Shown piece after piece: positions 17,908 to 27,566 of a stretch of DNA of 64,000 nt. The notes beneath the pieces were generated by a model. The model was given only the letters and a program-made list of their open reading frames with translations. It had not been told where the DNA came from and made no database searches. Source of the DNA: Sphingobacteriales bacterium. GTDB taxonomy: Bacteria > Bacteroidota > Bacteroidia > Chitinophagales > UBA2359. The stretch is taken from assembly GCA_016711295.1 (NCBI GenBank), contig JADJTE010000005.1, positions 310,001 through 374,000 of the forward strand, in the 5' to 3' direction. The position numbers were made by a program, and so were the translations under genes. The stretch's first letter is position 1. Each line of letters opens with the position of its first letter.

Positions 17908-18799
17908 AGAAACTACTTACGTTCCGCCGGTCAAAATTCAAGGAAAAAAGACACAATTAGTGGATTTTATCCTTGAAAATTTACCTAATGAATTTGATAC
18001 TTGGATTGAGCCTTTTATGGGTTCGGGGGTTGTGGGTTTTAACGCAACCTCCCCCAAAGCCGTTTTTGCAGATAGCAACCCGCACATCATCAATTTTTAC
18101 AATGCCATTAAGAATAAGGAAATCAATCATTTAATGGTTAAACAATTTTTGCAAGAGCAAGGCGAAATATTAGCAGATAAAGGGCAAGACTACTACAACG
18201 AAGTTAGAGAGAAATTTAATAAAGAGCATCGACCTCTTGACTTTTTGTTTTTGAATCGGAGTTGTTTTAACGGAATGATACGCTTTAATCGTAAATTGGA
18301 GTTTAATGTGCCCTATGGACACAAACCCAAAAGATTTGCACGGGCATACATTACAAAAATTACGAACCAAGTAAAGCAAATTGCGTTTTTGATAGAGAAT
18401 AATGATTGGGCGTTTGTTTGCCAAGATTTTAAAGAGACCATCAAAATGGCAAATAAAAACGATTTGATTTATTGCGACCCGCCTTATATTGGTAGGCACG
18501 TGGATTATTACGATAGTTGGGACGAACAAAACGAGCTTGACTTGGAAAATGCTTTGCGAACTTGTGGGGCAAATTTTATCGTTTCTACTTGGCACAGCAA
18601 CCAATACCGAAAGAATACCTATTTGGAGAGCCTTTGGAAAAATTACAATACGATAACGACTTCACATTTTTATCATTTGGGCGGAAAAGAAGAAAACCGC
18701 AATGCTGTTACCGAAGCCTTGATACTGAATTATGAGGCAAAGCATAGACAAGAACCTATAAAAGTGCCGATTTATCGACAAATAGCATTAGATATTTAA
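17897..18799 (+). CDS. EcoRV-like DNA adenine methyltransferase (predicted GATATC)
   Basis: A 300-residue alpha-type (Dam family) N6-adenine methylase. Motif I is WIEPFMGSGVVGFN (about 36-49) and motif IV is the DPPY in YCDPPYIGRHVDYYDSW (about 195-210). LDFLFLNRSCFNGMIRFN is nearly the same as in M.EcoRV, and the N-terminal YVPPVKIQGKKTQLV also corresponds. The partner fragments also match EcoRV, so the predicted target is GATATC, with methylation of an adenine in that site; this is inference from similarity. The frame is intact, unlike that of the endonuclease. GATATC sites are present in the window (for example in the 22.6-23.0 kb repeats). Confidence 0.92.
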   Translation: MMNKETTYVPPVKIQGKKTQLVDFILENLPNEFDTWIEPFMGSGVVGFNATSPKAVFADSNPHIINFYNAIKNKEINHLMVKQFLQEQGEILADKGQDYYNEVREKFNKEHRPLDFLFLNRSCFNGMIRFNRKLEFNVPYGHKPKRFARAYITKITNQVKQIAFLIENNDWAFVCQDFKETIKMANKNDLIYCDPPYIGRHVDYYDSWDEQNELDLENALRTCGANFIVSTWHSNQYRKNTYLESLWKNYNTITTSHFYHLGGKEENRNAVTEALILNYEAKHRQEPIKVPIYRQIALDI

Positions 18800-19212
18800 C
18801 GTATAAATAACGTTTTGTTTGCAGCAAAACGGCAGATGTGCAAATTTGGGATTTTCGTTCTTTCAACCTATCTTGTGTGTTGATTAGGTATAGCAATGCG
18901 AAGCCACCCTACACAACTGTTTTTTTGATATAGGCAAATTGTATCCAACAAACAATGACCAAGGTTTAATTGATTTTTTAATTTTTTTTAAAAAAAAAAA
19001 AGGGAAAATTTGGGGGGGGGCCCCCCCCCCCGCCCCCGGGGGGGGATTTTTGTTCGCCGGTTTTAATTTACTTCTAGTTGATTTTTTCCACCCAAAAAAA
19101 TCGACCAATAGCTATCATATTCATAGATATTAGAGAGAAGCTAATATTCATACGCGGAATACCGCATAGTTTAATCCAAATAAAATAATAAAATAACAAT
19201 ACCACCTGCTTT
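18800..19212. other. Gene-free gap with an abnormal homopolymer block
   Basis: No gene is seen in this 413-base stretch. From about 18979 to 19050 the sequence collapses into runs: T8, A12, GGG, AAAA, TTT, a run of about nine or ten G, about twelve C, then CCCCC and seven G. This is unlike the rest of the window and has the look of an assembly or base-calling artefact, or of an unresolved strong hairpin. Any boundary between the restriction-modification genes and secDF should be treated as uncertain. Confidence 0.6.
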
Positions 19213-22200
19213 ATGGAAGGAAAAGGTTTCGTGAAGGTTGTCGGCATTTTGCTGACGCTGATTTGCCTTTACTATTTGTCGTTTACGTTTATCGCCAACA
19301 ATGTTGAGCGAAATGCCAACCATTATGCCGAAGAAAAAATCGGTGCTGCCACATTCAAATCCGAGCCACTCAAAGAAGAGGCATTGCGCAAAGAACGCCG
19401 CCGATATATGGATTCGGTGGCCAACAAACCCGCACTCAATTTGGGCGTTGTCAAATATACTTACAACGACCTCAAAGAACGCCGCATCAATTTGGGTTTG
19501 GACTTACAAGGCGGTATGAGCGTTACGCTCCAAGTATCGCTCGAAGAACTCATCCGTTCTATGGCGAACAATAGCAACGACCCCGCGTTTTTGCAAGCCC
19601 TGAAAACAGCTCGCGAACAACAAGCTACCAGCCAGTCGGACTTTGTTACGCTATTCGGCGAAGCCTACGAAAAAACTGCACCTGGTGCCAAATTGGGTAC
19701 TATATTCAACGCACCCGAATATAAGGACAAAATCACCTTTAATAGCTCCAATGCCGATGTACTCAACGTTATTCGCGACGAAGCCAAAGATGCTGTACAG
19801 CGCACTTACGAGATTATGCGCTCGCGTATCGATAAATTCGGCGTTACATCGCCCAATATCCAACTCCAACCCGGCTCTAACCGCATCGTAGTCGAGCTAC
19901 CGGGCGACGACCCCGAACGAGTGCGCAAACTGCTGCAAGCAAGTGCCCGCCTCGAATTTTGGGAAGTTGCCGAAATGAGCAACGACATCGCCAAACTCTT
20001 GGGCGATGCCAACAAAATCGTCAAAGAAGAATTGGACGATATGGCTGCGGGAAAATCGCCGCAAGCCCAAGCCGAACCCAGCACAACAGCCACAAACGAC
20101 AGCACCCATACTGCCGCAGCGAGCGATAGCACCAAAGCCGACGATGTCATAGCCGCCGCCGACACAGCAGGTGCTGCAAAAGATACGTCGGTAGAGGCAC
20201 GCCGCAAAGAAAATCCCTTGTTTGCTGTGTTTCAGCCCTCGCCCAATCCAGGCGGCGTTGTCGGCTATATCAATGGCAACGATACGGCGACATTCAACCA
20301 ATATATGAATATGGCGGCAGTGCGCCCCATTTTTGCTTCCGAAAATATCAAGTTTGCTTATACCGCCAAACCAATACCAGACGAAAATTCGCCCAATGTA
20401 TATATGGTATACGCACTCAAAAGCAGAGGAAGCAATTTTAAAGCTCCCCTCGAAGGCGACGTTATCGTAGATGCTCGTCAGGACATTGATGCCAACCAAG
20501 ATGTAGTAGTGAGTATGCAGATGAACGCCGACGGCGCAACTCGCTGGCGCAAACTGACCGCCGAAAACATCAAAAAACCAGTTGCTATCGTACTCGACAA
20601 CTTGGTTTATTCTGCGCCAACAGTGCAAAACGAAATAGCAGGCGGTAATTCACAGATTACAGGCGATTTCAGCATCAGCGAAGCCCAAGACTTAGCCAAC
20701 ATACTCAAAGCAGGTAAATTGCCCGCGCCCGCTCGCATCGTAGAAGAGGCAGTTGTCGGTCCGTCATTGGGTCAAGAGTCTATCCAGGCAGGTTTGCTGT
20801 CGCTCATCGCAGGTCTTATTGCCGTTATGGCGTTTATGGCAGCTTACTATCGCGGCGGCGGTGTGGTGGCAGTATTAGTATTGTTGATCAATCTGTTGTT
20901 TATGATGGGCGTATTAGCCTCTATCGGAGCTACGCTCACACTGCCTGGTATGGCGGGTATCGTACTGACGATGGGTATTGCGGTTGATGCCAACGTACTT
21001 ATTTTTGAGCGTATCCGCGAGGAAGTAGCGCGGGGAGGGGCTACGCGAAGCCATAGCCGACGGATATAGCAAATCAATGTCTGCCATCATCGACTCTAAC
21101 CTGACAACGCTTATTACCGCCGTCATTTTGGCGATATACGGTTTGGGTCCTGTACTTGGTTTTGCTACTATCCTTATTATAGGTATCATTACTTCGATGT
21201 TTACGGCTATCTTGTTATCGCGTATGGTCATCGAGTGGTGGTTAGACCGTGGCAACGATATCAGCTATTCGTCCTCGTGGAGCGAAGGCGCATTCAAAAA
21301 TGTCAATTTCGACTTCGTAGGCAATCGCCGTATCGGTTATTTCATCGCCATTGCCATCATGGCTTTGGGGCTGATAGGCTACTTTACGAACGGCTTCCGA
21401 TACGGTGTCGATTTTAGCGGCGGGCGTTCTTATGTAGTGCGCTTCGACGAAGCTACTACCGCCAACGAAGTACGCGAAGCCTTAGCTGTCTCTTTGGAAG
21501 GCGCACCCGTTGTAACCACCTATGGTACGGGCAATCAATTCAAAATTACGACTAAGTACAAAATAGAAGACGAAAGCGCAGCAACCGACTCGCTCGTAGC
21601 CAATAAAGTGTATAGCGATTTAGCTAAGTTTGCAGGCGGCAAATCGGGTCAAGACTTTGCCAAATCGCATGTGATTAGCTCACAAAAAGTAGGTCCTACT
21701 GTAGCCGACGATATTGCCCGCAGTGCTATTTGGGCTACTGTTCTTGGTTCTATTGGTATCGGTTTGTATATCTTGTTGCGTTTCCGCAAATGGCAATTCT
21801 CGGTAGCTGCCGCCGCATCTGTATTTCACGATGCCTTGATGGTCTTGGCATTCTTTGCCCTACTGCCAGGTATACTGCCTTTCCCCATAGAGATAGACCA
21901 ACATTTCATCGCGGCTGTCTTGACGGTGATGGGTTATTCTATCAACGATACAGTGGTTATCTTCGACCGTATCCGCGAGTACCTACGCGAAAATCCCGAT
22001 AAAGACCAAGCAACCGTTATCAATTATGCCATCAATAGCACCTTAAGCCGTACCGTCATCACATCGGGTATTACGTTCCTCACTGTATTAGTGCTGTTTA
22101 TCTTTGGCGGCGAAGTATTGCGCGGTTTCTCATTTGCCTTGCTCATTGGTATTTTGTTAGGTACTTATTCGTCTATATTTATCGCTACGCCGCTCGTCGT

Positions 22201-22291
22201 AGATTTGGCAAAAGGCGACACCCTACGCACCCCCGACCTGAAAGAAGTCATAGGCGCAGGCGACACAGAGGTAGCAACCAGCAAAGCATAA
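19213..22291 (+). CDS. secDF: Fused protein-export subunit SecDF (frameshifted)
   Basis: Bacteroidota encode SecD and SecF as one chain of about 1,000 residues, and this gene restores to about 1,025. The SecD half has a first membrane helix, INLGLDLQGGMSVTLQV (DLQGG motif), a long periplasmic domain with a low-complexity alanine/serine/threonine insert (about 285-325), and VGPSLGQESIQAGLLSLIAG. The frame breaks at about 21031-21040 in a GGGG-A-GGGG run; removing one G gives REAIADGYSKSMSAIIDSN and continues into the SecF half (FRYGVDFSGGR, GYSINDTVVIFDRIRE). It uses the proton gradient to drive late stages of Sec export. A strong hairpin terminator follows. Confidence 0.93.
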
Positions 22292-22338
22292 CTAACAGAC
22301 ACGCATTGTGCTAAGATAATAGCACGTAGATAAATGCG

Positions 22339-22378
22339 ACAACAGCCGCTGCCCAATGTATCGGGCAGCGGCTGTTGT
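22339..22378 (+). terminator. Hairpin terminator after secDF
   Basis: ACAACAGCCGCTGCCC (22339-22354) is perfectly complementary to GGGCAGCGGCTGTTGT (22363-22378): a 16-base stem with an 8-base loop (AATGTATC). The following T content is weak (GTTTGAGG). It lies 48 bases after the secDF stop. Confidence 0.8.
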
Positions 22379-22411
22379 GTTTGAGGCTACGAGGGATATA
22401 ATTGATGAAGT

Positions 22412-23128
22412 GTAACTATTGGTCTGATTTTTAAATTTCGATAACAGATTTTACTAAATGCCGCTTTGTAGCAAGGTCGCGAGCAAGATGTTCAAGTTGT
22501 TTTTTTTACTCAAAATTAAAAACCACTAATAGAAAAACCAACAATAGCCGTTTTTTAAGCCCCGTAGGGGCGACATGCTAATAGAAAATAAAGACAGCAC
22601 CCCGTAGGGGCGATATCCAAATGGTTTATATTTTAGATTTCGGTCAATGCTGCTTTGTAGCAAGGGCGCGAGCAAGATGTTCAGGTCAATTTTTTACTCA
22701 AAATTAGAAACCACTAATAGAAAAACCAACAATAGCCGTTTTTTAAGCCCCGTAGGGGCGACATCCTAATAGGAAATAAAGGCGACATAGCAACAAAAGC
22801 CCCGTAGGGGCGATATCCAAATGGTCTATATTTTAGATTTCGGTCAATGCTGCTTTGTAGCAAGGTCGCGAGCAAGATGTTCAGGTCAATTTTTACTCAA
22901 AATTAAAAACCACTAATAGAAAAACCAACAACAATAGCCGTTTTTAAGCCCCGTAGGGGCGACATCCTAATAGAAAATAAAGGCGACATAGCAACAAAAG
23001 CCCCGTAGGGGCGATATCCAAATGGTCTATATTTTAGATTTCGGTCAATGCTGCTTTGTAGCAAGGTCGAGAGCAAGATGTTCAGGTCAATTTTTTACTC
23101 AAAATTAGAAAATCAGACCGATAGTTAC
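22412..23128. repeat. Tandem array of an approximately 200-bp unit, bounded by inverted ends
   Basis: Three full units and a partial fourth, with unit starts (GCTTTGTAGCAAGG) at about 22463, 22652, 22852 and 23053, giving periods of 189, 200 and 201. Each unit holds two copies of the palindrome GCCCCGTAGGGGC or its shorter form, one followed by GACAT and one by GATATCC. The ends are inverted: GTAACTATTGGTCTGATTTT on the left (from 22412) and AAAATCAGACCGATAGTTAC on the right (to 23128). They share the tip GTAACTAT with the MITE family at 4967. No matching target duplication is seen (GATGAAGT against CATAAAAT). No open reading frame of interest lies inside. Confidence 0.85.
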
Positions 23129-23239
23129 CATAAAATGCAAAAAGCACAGCTATGTACACCTTAAAATACTTGTCCAACACGAAAAAACAAGTACTATTTA
23201 AAAAATGTGACGCGCAGTGCTAATCTCAATATCCTGCCG

Positions 23240-23247
23240 TATCTTTG
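23240..23247 (+). promoter_or_regulatory. Candidate -7 box of tRNA-fMet
   Basis: TATCTTTG matches TAnnTTTG and ends 11 bases before the first tRNA base, the expected position. No clean TTG is seen at the usual upstream distance. Confidence 0.5.
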
Positions 23248-23257
23248 CAGTAGAAAT

Positions 23258-23330
23258 CGCGAGTTGGAGCAGTTGGTAGCTCGTCGGGCTCATAACCCGA
23301 AGGCCACAGGTTCGAGTCCTGTACTCGCAA
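23258..23330 (+). tRNA. Initiator tRNA-fMet (CAT)
   Basis: A full cloverleaf of 73 bases. The acceptor 5' strand CGCGAGT pairs with ACTCGCA except for the first pair, a C-A mismatch at 1:72. The anticodon stem ends in three G-C pairs (GGG/CCC) and the anticodon CAT is at 23291-23293. Both features mark the initiator rather than the elongator or the tRNA-Ile with a modified CAT. The T arm is ACAGG-TTCGAGT-CCTGT. CCA is not encoded. It is downstream of the repeat array and upstream of the sensor kinase. Confidence 0.93.
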
Positions 23331-23517
23331 CTATTATTGCAGCGCAGACACTACCATGTGTTTGCGCTTTTTTTATATGCCCACATTTGAATATGCCTTG
23401 GTAAATTGTGGAGTGGTTGCTGCTCGTTTATAAGTACATCGCCGCTTGTGCAAGGAAGCACATTAGTCAGTTGCACATAAAATTTTGCGCTACTCCGCTG
23501 TTTAGCACCAAAATAAT

Positions 23518-23525
23518 TATCTTTG
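23518..23525 (+). promoter_or_regulatory. Candidate -7 box for the hybrid kinase gene
   Basis: TATCTTTG lies 26 bases before the ATG at 23552. It supports that start over the longer open frame beginning at 23408, whose extra residues have no domain character. A -33 TTG at proper spacing is not evident. Confidence 0.45.
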
Positions 23526-23551
23526 CGCCGATAATAGTACCCCCACTTTCT

Positions 23552-26032
23552 ATGTCCGAACCACCCACTTCTTATATGTCTTTAAATTCTAACGAGTTGC
23601 AGGTCGCCATTTTGCAAGAACAAATTGCCTTGCTCGAAGCCGAGCAAGTTCGTTTCACCGAGCAAGTAGCATTGATGGAGCGCGAAGCCATTGAGAGCGA
23701 ATTGCGGTTTTTGCAACTTTCAAGAGCCGCTTTTGAGGGCGTTATCATTTTAGAAAGCCACCAAGTACACCTTGTTAATGAGGCGGCTTGCCGACTATTT
23801 GGCTACGAAAAAATAGACTTACTACAACTTGACCCCGACCAACTGTGGGCAAGCGAATATCGGCAATATGTCAAGTCAAAAATTGAAGAGCAATTAGTTG
23901 AGCCTTTTGAAACGATTTGCCAAAAATCAGATGGCACACATTTCCCCGCCAAAATAGGCATTAGGCAAATGGCTTTAAGGGGTAAATCGACTCTTAGCTT
24001 AGCAATACAGAATATTAGCAATGACAAAAAAACCGAACAAGAACTTATCGAGAGCGTTTTGCGGTATAGGCGGCTATTCGAAGAATCGAACGATGCCATT
24101 TATATATCGGGCGTAAGGGGCAAGATGTTAGAAATCAATCAGGCTTTCCTCGATTTATTTGGCTATACCCGCAGCGAGGTAGACGACCTGAATGCCCGCG
24201 TTTTGTATGCCCACCCCGAAGACCGCGATAAATTTACCGCCGAGATAGAACAACACGGCTCGGTAAGTAGCTATGAGGTAAAGCTCATCAAGAAAGACCG
24301 CAGCGTCATCGATTGCCTGCTATCGGCAACGAGCCGCCGCAATGTGCGAGGAAAGGTGATTGGGTATCAAGGCATTGTGCGCGACATCACAGAACGCACC
24401 CGCACCCAAGAACTTATCAAAGCAAAAGAATTGGCAGAGAAATCGGCGGTGATGAAAGCGGCATTTTTGGCAAATATGAGCCATGAGATACGCACTCCAA
24501 TGAATGCCGTTATCGGCATGTCTAATTTGATGCAAGACACATCATTAACGTCCGAACAACAAAAATTTTTAGATGGTATTCGTTCAGCATCAGAGCATCT
24601 ATTGGTGCTTATCAACGATATTTTGGACTTTTCTAAGATAGAAGCGGGCAAACTCAACTTAGAGGATATCGATTTTTCGCTGCCCGAACTATTGCAAAAT
24701 GTCTTGCAAACCTTTAAATTTAAAGCCTCCGAAAAGGGTTTAGACTTGCAATTAGAAGCAGAAAAAACCTTGCCCACTGCCTTAAAAGGCGACCCCACGC
24801 GCTTGATGCAAATTTTGCTCAATTTGGTCTCTAACGCTATCAAATTTACCGACCGAGGTTTTGTCCGGATAGCAGCCGAGTTGTTTAGCGAAGATGCACA
24901 AAGTGCCACTATCGCTTTTACGGTATCGGACAGTGGTATCGGTATTCCTGCCAGCAAAGTGGCAGTTATTTTTGATAGTTTTTCGCAAGTAAGCGACAGC
25001 ACCACGCGACGATTTGGCGGTACGGGTTTAGGTTTGGCAATTACCAAAAAACTTGTAGAGATGCAAGGCGGCACTATATCGGTCAAAAGTACGCCGCAAA
25101 AAGGCTCTTCCTTTTTATTCGTCATCAAATTTCGCAAGGGTGATGCCAATATTGCCCTGCAACACCTACACAACGCCCTACCCAAGGACATTAAGCGCAT
25201 TAGCAAACTGCGCGTTTTGATTGCCGAGGACAACGAACTGAACCAAGTAGTAGCGGCAGAAACACTCAAAAAATGGGTTAGCCAACTGCATATAGATATA
25301 GCCAACAACGGGCAAGAAGCCGTAGCGTATGCACAAAAAAACACCTATGACTTGGTGCTAATGGACGTACAAATGCCCAAAATGGACGGTATCGCTGCCA
25401 CCCACTATATCCGCCACGACCTACATTTGGCGCAACTGCCCATACTTGCTATGACCGCTTACGCCACATCAGGCGAAGCCGAGCGCACCATCTTGGCAGG
25501 CATGAACGACTATATCAGCAAACCATTCAACCCGCGCCAACTATACCAAAAAATAGTAAAGCTGACCAATTGCGTTTTTGAAGATGAAATAATGCCCGAT
25601 AGTGCCCATCTTTCAGACCCCAACATGCCCGAAAAAAGCGGTGCTTCTGATGAAATTGCTACCGGTGCCAATGCGCCCGCACCCAAACACCAAACCTTAG
25701 ACCTACGCTTTTTGGACGAAACCACTGGCGGAGACGCTGAACTAAAAGCGGTGCTCGTAGAGATTATTTTGCGCGAAGCCCCCGAAGAATTGGCACAGAT
25801 AGAACGGTGGTGCGCCGAGCAAAACTGGGCAAGGCTGGGCGCAATAGCCCACAAATTTAAATCTAACGTCACGTATATGGGTTTGTACGATATAGCCGAT
25901 ACAATCAAAAATGTGCAGCTATATGCCGAACAGCGTAGCCATTTGGACGAATTGCCCGATATGGTGCAAAAGGTCAAGGCGGTTTGCGAGGTGGCATTAG
26001 AAGAACTGCGCCTATTAACGAGTATCAGCTAA
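23552..26032 (+). CDS. Hybrid sensor histidine kinase with two PAS domains, receiver and HPt
   Basis: An 826-residue cytoplasmic hybrid kinase. In order: a coiled-coil start (LQEQIALLEAEQVRFTEQ), two PAS domains (about 60-165 and 175-290), HisKA with MSHEIRTPMN (phospho-His about 311), HATPase_c with LVSNAIKFT, SDSGIGIP and FGGTGLGLAI, a receiver with LVLMDVQMPKMDG (Asp about 605) and the lysine in YISKPFN, and a C-terminal HPt domain with IAHKFKSNVTYMG (His about 767). There are no membrane helices, so the input is cytosolic. All phosphorelay residues are present. No separate response regulator is adjacent, so the output partner is elsewhere. Confidence 0.93.
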   Translation: MSEPPTSYMSLNSNELQVAILQEQIALLEAEQVRFTEQVALMEREAIESELRFLQLSRAAFEGVIILESHQVHLVNEAACRLFGYEKIDLLQLDPDQLWASEYRQYVKSKIEEQLVEPFETICQKSDGTHFPAKIGIRQMALRGKSTLSLAIQNISNDKKTEQELIESVLRYRRLFEESNDAIYISGVRGKMLEINQAFLDLFGYTRSEVDDLNARVLYAHPEDRDKFTAEIEQHGSVSSYEVKLIKKDRSVIDCLLSATSRRNVRGKVIGYQGIVRDITERTRTQELIKAKELAEKSAVMKAAFLANMSHEIRTPMNAVIGMSNLMQDTSLTSEQQKFLDGIRSASEHLLVLINDILDFSKIEAGKLNLEDIDFSLPELLQNVLQTFKFKASEKGLDLQLEAEKTLPTALKGDPTRLMQILLNLVSNAIKFTDRGFVRIAAELFSEDAQSATIAFTVSDSGIGIPASKVAVIFDSFSQVSDSTTRRFGGTGLGLAITKKLVEMQGGTISVKSTPQKGSSFLFVIKFRKGDANIALQHLHNALPKDIKRISKLRVLIAEDNELNQVVAAETLKKWVSQLHIDIANNGQEAVAYAQKNTYDLVLMDVQMPKMDGIAATHYIRHDLHLAQLPILAMTAYATSGEAERTILAGMNDYISKPFNPRQLYQKIVKLTNCVFEDEIMPDSAHLSDPNMPEKSGASDEIATGANAPAPKHQTLDLRFLDETTGGDAELKAVLVEIILREAPEELAQIERWCAEQNWARLGAIAHKFKSNVTYMGLYDIADTIKNVQLYAEQRSHLDELPDMVQKVKAVCEVALEELRLLTSIS

Positions 26033-26052
26033 ACTGCTTTTGATTTTTTGCG

Positions 26053-27064
26053 ATGAACCTATTGCCTTTACGCACCGAAATTAAGCTCTCGGCTTCGCCG
26101 CACAGCATTAGCTATCAAACGCCCGTACTGCTTTTGGGGTCATGTTTTGCTACGCATATAGGTACGCGCATGGCAGCGGTAAAATTGCCCGTCTTGGTCA
26201 ATCCGTTTGGCGTATTATATAATCCCGCATCGATAGGCAACAGTATAAGCGCGTTTGCTCGCCAAACAGCCCTTTGCCGAATCTGAACTATACGAACATA
26301 AAGGCATTTGGCTCAGTTTTGCTCATCACGGTAGTTTTGCCCATACCGACCGCGATATATGCAGGGCAACTTGTCGACAAGCTTTGCCCAAGCCCAAATA
26401 GCTTTGCGCCAAGCCCATTATCCGTCATAACACTCGGTACAGCCCTTGCCTATCGCCGCAAAGACACGGAGACATAGTTGCTAATTGCCACCAATTACCC
26501 GATGCTTTTTTTGAGCGGAAATTGTTAGATATTGATGATATAACGGCGCAGTGGCAACCCCTATTACAAGGCTTGCGGGATTGTAATCCGAAATTGCGCA
26601 TCATATTTACCCTAAGCCCCATTAGACATTGGAAAGATGGTGCCGCCGATAACCAATACAGCAAAGCAATACTAACCGTAGCTATACGTCGATTGGTTGC
26701 TCAAAATACGCAGTTTTGCGACTATTTTCCCGCCTACGAACTATTGATGGACGATTTGCGCGACTATCGATTTTATGAAACTGATATGCTGCACCCTAAC
26801 GAAACGGCGATAGCATATATTTGGCAAAAATTTGGGCAATGTTATCTATACCACCCCGATACACAAGCGGCTATGGCTGCCATACAGCGCGTAAATGCTG
26901 CCTGCCAGCATCGCCCGCGCTATCCCGATAGCTCCGCCCACCGACAATTTATGGGTAGTATGTTGGTAGAAGCGCGTCGTTTAGCTATGCAATACCCTCA
27001 TTTAGATTGGAGCAAAGAGCTGCGCTATTTTGAAGGCGTTTTTAAAAGCGACGAAACCAAATAG
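26053..27064 (+). CDS. GSCFA domain protein (frameshifted)
   Basis: The N-terminal piece has the family's name motif LLLGSCFATHIG followed by VNPFGVLYNPASIG, and the C-terminal piece has LRIIFTLSPIRHWKDG and MLHPNETAIAYIWQ, all typical of GSCFA proteins (about 320 residues, SGNH-hydrolase-like fold). Between 26260 and 26520 at least two shifts are needed; recognisable links are KQPFAESELYEHKGIWLSF and VITLGTALAYRRKDT. Restored length is about 335 residues, normal. The family is common in Bacteroidota; the substrate is not known. The HPt gene ends 20 bases before. Confidence 0.78.
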
Positions 27065-27111
27065 CGGCCTGCTCCAAATGCACATGCCCCACAAGTGGTA
27101 GGCTATTTTAA

Positions 27112-27441
27112 TGCGCCACAGAAGGTCGCATTTACTACTTTAATTCAAGCAACAAGCCCAAACCGCCCAAGTATTTACAGAAAAACTCCATTGTTCGCCC
27201 AATCCGTCGAACAGTCAGTTGAATGTGCAGTTTTATTTGCCCAAAGAAGAAACTGTAACGCTTGTATTGTACGATTTGCAGGGTAAATTGGTCGAAACTG
27301 TTCAATCAAATGAAATTTTAACGGCAGGAGCGCACAATATTAGCATAGAAAGCCAAAATTTGCCCAATAGCGTGTATATTTGTTCTTTGATTACGCAAGT
27401 AAGCGGTTCAATGAAAAAGTGGTGTTGGTGAGGTAAAGAAA
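27112..27441 (+). pseudogene. Orphan type IX secretion C-terminal sorting domain (type A) remnant
   Basis: The frame through CSPNPSNSQLNVQFYLP, LVLYDLQGKLVET and LPNSVYICSL is a classic type A T9SS sorting domain of about 80 residues. A final one-base shift gives KVVLVR and a stop at 27441, as such domains end. No passenger protein is found upstream: a TAA lies about 30 codons before it and the GSCFA gene ends at 27064. It is therefore either the remnant of a deleted cargo gene or the end of a gene broken by indels. Confidence 0.55.
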
Positions 27442-27566
27442 AAACAATAGCCTAACAAGGCATAGCTGACCATGCCATTCGGCACGGGTGCTATACTATA
27501 CAAGCCCATTTTGCCAACATAGTTACTGCCCCAACAATACCCAAAAAGCGATTTACGATTGTTTCT

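Noticed and set aside
19213..22291. Separate secD and secF genes
   Set aside because: The apparent gap is a one-base shift in a G-run, and the frame continues through REAIADGYSKSMSAI, the conserved SecD end that joins SecF in fused Bacteroidota proteins.
22559..23010. CCCCGTAGGGG palindromes as a CRISPR array for the Cmr system
   Set aside because: The unit is about 200 bases, the palindromes are spaced unevenly (about 40 and 160 bases), and the sequences between copies are the same rather than unique spacers. No other array-like pattern was seen in the window.
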